Shown here one piece after another: positions 60,623-64,000 of a stretch of 64,000 nt of DNA (the stretch's first letter is position 1; each line of letters begins with the position of its first letter). The position numbers were made by a program, and so were the translations under genes. This stretch comes from a bacterium (lineage in GTDB: Bacteria > Armatimonadota > Fimbriimonadia > Fimbriimonadales > Fimbriimonadaceae). The stretch is taken from positions 165,432 to 229,431 of the forward strand of contig JAIXUN010000001.1 in NCBI GenBank assembly GCA_027483535.1, given 5' to 3'. The notes beneath the pieces are model-generated. The model saw only the letters and a list, made by a program, of their open reading frames with translations, was not told where the DNA came from and searched no databases.

Positions 60623-61272
60623 ACCAGGCGGCTGCTCAAGGACCCCAGATCGACTGGTCGGTTCTGGTTCTTCGACAGTTCATCGCGTTCATCCTAGGCG
60701 TCGTCATCGCCTATGTGTTCAAGGTGACTCGCGGAGATTCGGTGCGGCTGAAGTCTTTGATGACCACGCTCGTCCTGCTGACGTTGTTGATCACGACGGT
60801 CTCCGCCGTCATTGGCGACAACGTCGCCCGGGCTTTCAGCCTCGTCGGCGCCCTCTCTATCGTTCGTTTCCGGACGGTGGTGGAGGACACGAGAGACACC
60901 GCTTTTGTGATCCTTGCGGTTGCAGTGGGTATGTCGATCGGGTCGGGGAACTTGAACGTTCCGCTGGTGCTCATCCCCTCGGCATTCTTGGCGGCGGTTC
61001 TGTTTGGGGGCCACAAAGACACGGCTCGCGAAGATTTCACCCATCGCGTAACGGTGCGAACGGGCCTACTTTTTGATTCGGGATCTGTGGCGCGTGCGGT
61101 GGAGACTTATCAAGGGCAGTCCACGCTGGTAGGGGTTTCGACCGCGAAACAAGGCACCCTCACCGAGTGGGAGTTCTCCGTCACGGGCGTCCGAACTTCG
61201 ACGATTCCTCCGCTACTAGAATCGTTGCGGGTGTTAGAGGGGGTCGGCGACGTGGAGATTCGACGCTCTTAA
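60607..61272 (+). CDS. DUF4956 membrane protein
   Basis: 221 residues; the ATG lies 16 bases before the end of the VTC gene. About four membrane helices at the N-terminal half (about 14-36, 48-76, 95-120), with the conserved RAFSLVGALSIVRFRT and TAFVILAVAVGMSIGSG stretches, and a soluble C-terminal domain. This protein usually accompanies VTC and CotH; its role is unknown, perhaps channelling or anchoring the polymerase. Confidence 0.88.
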   Translation: MLEFLNQAAAQGPQIDWSVLVLRQFIAFILGVVIAYVFKVTRGDSVRLKSLMTTLVLLTLLITTVSAVIGDNVARAFSLVGALSIVRFRTVVEDTRDTAFVILAVAVGMSIGSGNLNVPLVLIPSAFLAAVLFGGHKDTAREDFTHRVTVRTGLLFDSGSVARAVETYQGQSTLVGVSTAKQGTLTEWEFSVTGVRTSTIPPLLESLRVLEGVGDVEIRRS

Positions 61273-61281
61273 AGCAAAAGA

Positions 61282-61310
61282 CCCCGGGTTCCTCACAAAA
61301 GGAACCGGGG
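61282..61310 (-). terminator. Terminator between the DUF4956 and 61333 genes
   Basis: CCCCGGGTTCC and GGAACCGGGG form a stem (one bulge). A T-rich tail occurs on the minus strand, so it mainly serves the gene ending at 61333, though it may also stop plus-strand transcription. Confidence 0.7.
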
Positions 61311-61332
61311 CCAATTAGATCGTTCGAAGGCG

Positions 61333-62349
61333 TTAATCCATCACGAATCGAACCGTTCGCCGATTTCGACCGTCGAGAATCTCCATCTCGTACGGACCGT
61401 TTCCAAGCCGTGTGGACCACTTCCACTTGCCGCGCTCAACTTTCACTCGCGACTTGGTCCATTGCTTTCCGTCTTTCATGAGGACCAGTTCCACGAACTC
61501 AGATCTCGACTTCCCTTCAGCGGTAAAACGGGGGCCATCGATCTTTTGGCGATCGCGTGGCTTGTCGATGCTGAGTCCGGGCCCAAAACCGCCGCCCAGG
61601 TTTCCACCGGAGCCACCGAAATCACCGTCATCCGATCCACCCGAACCTCCGAATCCGTTGCCCCACCCGGAAGCACCCGCGCCAGTCCAGTTGAACTTGG
61701 TATCGCCCCAGCCTCGGTTGGATCGACCCACGACGAACCGAACTTCGTCTCCTTCCGACCATCCACCACGGGTTGCGACCATTCGGTAGGTTCCGTTTTG
61801 AAGGCGAAGGTTAGAGACCACCCATCGACCCGCAGGATTTGGTCGAGCGGTCACCGACTCCACGCGTCGGTCGTCTTTGTTGTAGACAAACACCTTTACC
61901 GGAGCAGATCCTTTCGCGGTGCCTCGGACCGAAATGCTTCCCGAGCGCATTGTGTCGTACCAGCCAGGAGTGTCGATTTTTACGTCTCGACCGTCCCAGT
62001 AGGAAGTGTCCACCCAGTTGTCGGACGAGTCGATTCGGAAGCCGTTTGCGAAGTCCACGTCTGCGTTGCGCACCGAGTACTCATCTCGCGAAACTTGGAT
62101 GGAAAATCGGAAAGGCAATCCTCGCCAGCCTTCTTTGTCGGTGGCGACTCCCTCTCCGGAGATGCGAACGTCTCGTCCCGACCCGGTCTCTCGAACGGAC
62201 GTGTAGAAAACATACTCCCACTTCGTTTTCTTCTTGATGAGCTGACGAACCGCGTGCTCACCTTGATCGCTCACTTGCGAGGCGCTGCCCACGGCGGCTA
62301 AACCTGCAAGCGCCAGAGTCACTCCGATAAATCGATGGACTATTTTCAT
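61333..62349 (-). CDS. Secreted beta-rich protein, function unknown
   Basis: 338 residues. Signal peptide ends VGSASQ. Two or three beta domains: an N-terminal one with a Tyr/Asp-rich pattern, a central Ig-like one (FVYNKDDRRVESVTARPNPAGRW), a Gly/Ser/Asp-rich linker (about 225-260), and a C-terminal Ig-like domain ending RRTVRFVMD. No catalytic motif is seen. TAGAAT lies 7 bases before the ATG. Confidence 0.75.
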   Translation of the reverse strand: MKIVHRFIGVTLALAGLAAVGSASQVSDQGEHAVRQLIKKKTKWEYVFYTSVRETGSGRDVRISGEGVATDKEGWRGLPFRFSIQVSRDEYSVRNADVDFANGFRIDSSDNWVDTSYWDGRDVKIDTPGWYDTMRSGSISVRGTAKGSAPVKVFVYNKDDRRVESVTARPNPAGRWVVSNLRLQNGTYRMVATRGGWSEGDEVRFVVGRSNRGWGDTKFNWTGAGASGWGNGFGGSGGSDDGDFGGSGGNLGGGFGPGLSIDKPRDRQKIDGPRFTAEGKSRSEFVELVLMKDGKQWTKSRVKVERGKWKWSTRLGNGPYEMEILDGRNRRTVRFVMD

Positions 62350-62356
62350 TGGTGAG

Positions 62357-62362
62357 ATTCTA
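62357..62362 (-). promoter_or_regulatory. Leaderless -10 box of the 61333 gene
   Basis: TAGAAT on the minus strand, 7 bases before ATG 62349. Confidence 0.45.
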
Positions 62363-62391
62363 GACGGATGAGGAGGGGCTCCGGTGTCGAA

Positions 62392-63012
62392 TCAGAGGGT
62401 GACTTTGGCTTCCTTCTTCGCTGCGATTTTGCCCGCGGCCTTATCCACAAGCGGAATGCCTTGCTGAATCAGAGTCTCGAGTTCGTCCCAGGTTTGACCA
62501 GGCGTGTAGTCGGCGAAGACGAGGGAGAGCTTGCCGAGGCCAATGTTGAGCACCGTTGCTTTGGGCCCGAAGTCGTCGAATGGGGCGTGGTGAATGGAGA
62601 ACTCGGCGAGTTTGCGATCCCCCATCGCCACGTATCCACCATCCACCCCAAAGGGTGCGAGCGAGAAGGTGTCGAGTTCGTTCTTTGCCGCCAGCGGGTC
62701 GGTGACCGGTGGACGGCGCTTCTCGAAATAAGACTTCAGACCGGCTTGAAGCGTCCCTTTGAACCCGGGGTGAGCAAAGGAGAACTCGGCAATTCCCAAA
62801 ACGTACTCGGGCGAATCTTTCGCCTCCAAGGTCCAACGAACTCCATGCTCCATGCCATGAATTCGAAACTTGCCATCAGTTAGGGCTTCGTATCGCCAGC
62901 CCATGGAAGAGCAATACTGCTCCCTTTTCGAAGGCTTTCCCTTTTGAATAACCAGGTAAACGATCGCCCCCAAAACGGCAAGCGCGGCGATAACTCCGAT
63001 AGCAACGTACAT
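62392..63012 (-). CDS. Membrane-anchored protein, function unknown
   Basis: 206 residues. One N-terminal membrane helix (residues 2-23), then a soluble domain with FRIHGMEHGVRWTLEAKDS and a helical, Ala/Lys-rich end. No family recognised. GAGAGAGG directly before ATG 63012 is its only start signal. It is followed 43 bases downstream by the secreted protein gene at 61333-62349, on the same strand. Confidence 0.65.
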   Translation of the reverse strand: MYVAIGVIAALAVLGAIVYLVIQKGKPSKREQYCSSMGWRYEALTDGKFRIHGMEHGVRWTLEAKDSPEYVLGIAEFSFAHPGFKGTLQAGLKSYFEKRRPPVTDPLAAKNELDTFSLAPFGVDGGYVAMGDRKLAEFSIHHAPFDDFGPKATVLNIGLGKLSLVFADYTPGQTWDELETLIQQGIPLVDKAAGKIAAKKEAKVTL

Positions 63013-63122
63013 CCTCTCTCTCTCCCGGCCGAAGGCGCAAAACGGCTCCTTCTTGATAGGTTAGATGCATTAGAGGTTCTAAAGGATCACCGAAGTGAAA
63101 CTTTCTTTACGAAGTACCGACT

Positions 63123-64000
63123 TCATTTTGCGTTTTCGGCAAAGAGGCGCCGAATGACTTCTTCAACGGACACTTCCTCGACTGAGACGTCATGGACGGG
63201 AAGCTTTTGGAGGAGTCCAGCCATCACCTGTGGCGTCCGGTCTTTCTCCACCTGAATTCGAACCGATGTCCCTTCGAAAGCTTCGATCTCGCCGAATCCC
63301 TCCGCGTCGGCCCGTTCGACCTCGCGGCTAAAGGTGAGAACAATCGTCCGAGAGTCGGAAAACTTCCTGGAGAGCGCCTCGAGCGTCCCATCGTAAACCA
63401 CGGTGCCCTTGTCGATCACTATGGTTCGCTTGCACAACTCCTGGACGTCTTGCATGTAGTGGCTGGTGAGCAAGATCGTGCAGTTGTCCTGAGCATGCGC
63501 CTCGCGCAGAAACTCGCGAATTCGCTGTTGGCTGATGACGTCGAGTCCCAACGTTGGCTCATCGAGGAAGACAATCTGAGGTCGGTAAAGCAGAGCCGCG
63601 ACCAATTCGCACTTCATCCGCTCGCCCAGCGAGAGTCGGCGCACTTGAGTGTGGACCTTGTCTTTCAGGTCGAGGGCTTCGATGAGATACTCGACCCGTT
63701 TCTTGAACTCAGCTTCGGGGACCTCGTACAGCTCCCGAAAGACGACAAAGCTGTCCCAAGCAGGCAAGTCCCACCAGAGTTGCTGCTTGTTTCCCATGAC
63801 CAGTGAGAGTTGGCGCAGGAGTTCGGGCTTCCTTTCGGTTGGCGTGTACCCAAGCACTTTGCACCACCCACCCGTGGGATGCAGGATGCCGCTCAGCATT
63901 TTTAGCGTGGTCGTTTTTCCGGCTCCGTTTGGCCCCAAAAATCCAATGACCTCGCCCGGCTCGATCTTTAGGTCAATCCCTTTAACGGCCTGCACCTCTT
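63123..64000 (-). CDS. ABC-2-type transporter ATPase, 5' end beyond the window
   Basis: At least 292 residues; the frame runs off the right edge before its start. Walker [10 protein letters not shown], a Q-loop with NKQQLWWDLP, signature LSLGERMK, Walker B VFLDEPTLGLD and H-loop LLTSHYM are all present. The WWDLPAWDSFVVFRELYEVPE stretch marks the uncharacterised ABC-2 ATPase group (COG4586-like). Permease genes would lie outside the window. Confidence 0.93.
   Translation of the reverse strand, partial: EVQAVKGIDLKIEPGEVIGFLGPNGAGKTTTLKMLSGILHPTGGWCKVLGYTPTERKPELLRQLSLVMGNKQQLWWDLPAWDSFVVFRELYEVPEAEFKKRVEYLIEALDLKDKVHTQVRRLSLGERMKCELVAALLYRPQIVFLDEPTLGLDVISQQRIREFLREAHAQDNCTILLTSHYMQDVQELCKRTIVIDKGTVVYDGTLEALSRKFSDSRTIVLTFSREVERADAEGFGEIEAFEGTSVRIQVEKDRTPQVMAGLLQKLPVHDVSVEEVSVEEVIRRLFAENAK

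Overview
The window is ordinary bacterial chromosome with moderately high GC and dense coding. Several features suggest a free-living, heterotrophic, diderm bacterium with an elaborate cell surface, most like Armatimonadota (Fimbriimonas-type): two PEP-CTERM surface proteins, an LPS-transport (Lpt) operon, paired type IV pilus/type II secretion platform proteins, a prepilin-like protein, secreted polysaccharidases, and cyanobacterial-type DUF3084 and YqgF-like proteins. The phylum assignment is inference from gene content; there is no rRNA here. I see no phage, transposase, CRISPR array or integron.

Layout. 1-158: tail of an unknown gene. 162-4360: a two-gene sugar ABC importer in which the solute-binding protein is fused to the MalF-type permease and the MalG-type permease carries extra membrane segments and a large extracytoplasmic insertion. 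4489-6265: MFS transporter and a small membrane protein. 6413-9493: PEP-CTERM protein and a large secreted protein ending in dockerin-like repeats. 10078-13149: secA with an insertion in the second nucleotide-binding domain. 13229-14522: an unknown protein divergent from a TetR regulator with a palindrome between them. 14535-16452: matrixin-like lipoprotein, small secreted protein, flavodoxin-fold protein. 16591: tRNA-Tyr. 16820-18047: an AT-richer patch with a small membrane protein and a prepilin-like protein. 18213-29828: enzymes (class V aminotransferase, GNAT, formylglycine-generating-enzyme lipoprotein, MerR plus glycosyltransferase-TPR, M14 peptidase, Cys/Met PLP enzyme, DUF1800 protein, methyltransferase). 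29825-32635: FecR-like protein with a CHASE2 nucleotide cyclase. 32734-35812: GH9 glycosidase and a second PEP-CTERM protein. 36023-39695: typA and a GH25-like secreted protein. 39714-43744: two consecutive GspF/PilC proteins and a membrane DnaJ-TPR protein. 43826-44662: sugar-phosphate isomerase-like gene behind a LacI/PurR-type operator. 44747-45460: Gly/Gln-rich secreted protein. 45533-52316: the operon rlmN-lptC-lptA-lptB-lptF/G-DUF3084-yqgF-like. 52516-54848: two convergent acyltransferases. 54941-57733: DinG-type helicase and UPF0173 hydrolase. 57867-61272: CotH kinase - VTC polyphosphate polymerase-like - DUF4956 operon. 61333-63012: two unknown proteins. 63123-64000: ABC ATPase running off the edge.

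How it works together. The fused importer, GH9 enzyme, LacI-type operator and isomerase fit uptake and breakdown of plant-type sugars. The Lpt operon, GspF pair, PEP-CTERM proteins, acyltransferases and CotH/VTC operon concern building and decorating the envelope. Many genes have a TANNNT promoter box only 6-8 nt before the start codon, which implies leaderless mRNAs. Several convergent gene pairs abut or overlap at their stop codons.

The best candidates for undescribed biology are the self-contained binding-protein/permease importer, the CotH-VTC-DUF4956 operon, the membrane DnaJ-TPR protein beside the GspF pair, and the TetR/unknown-gene divergent unit.
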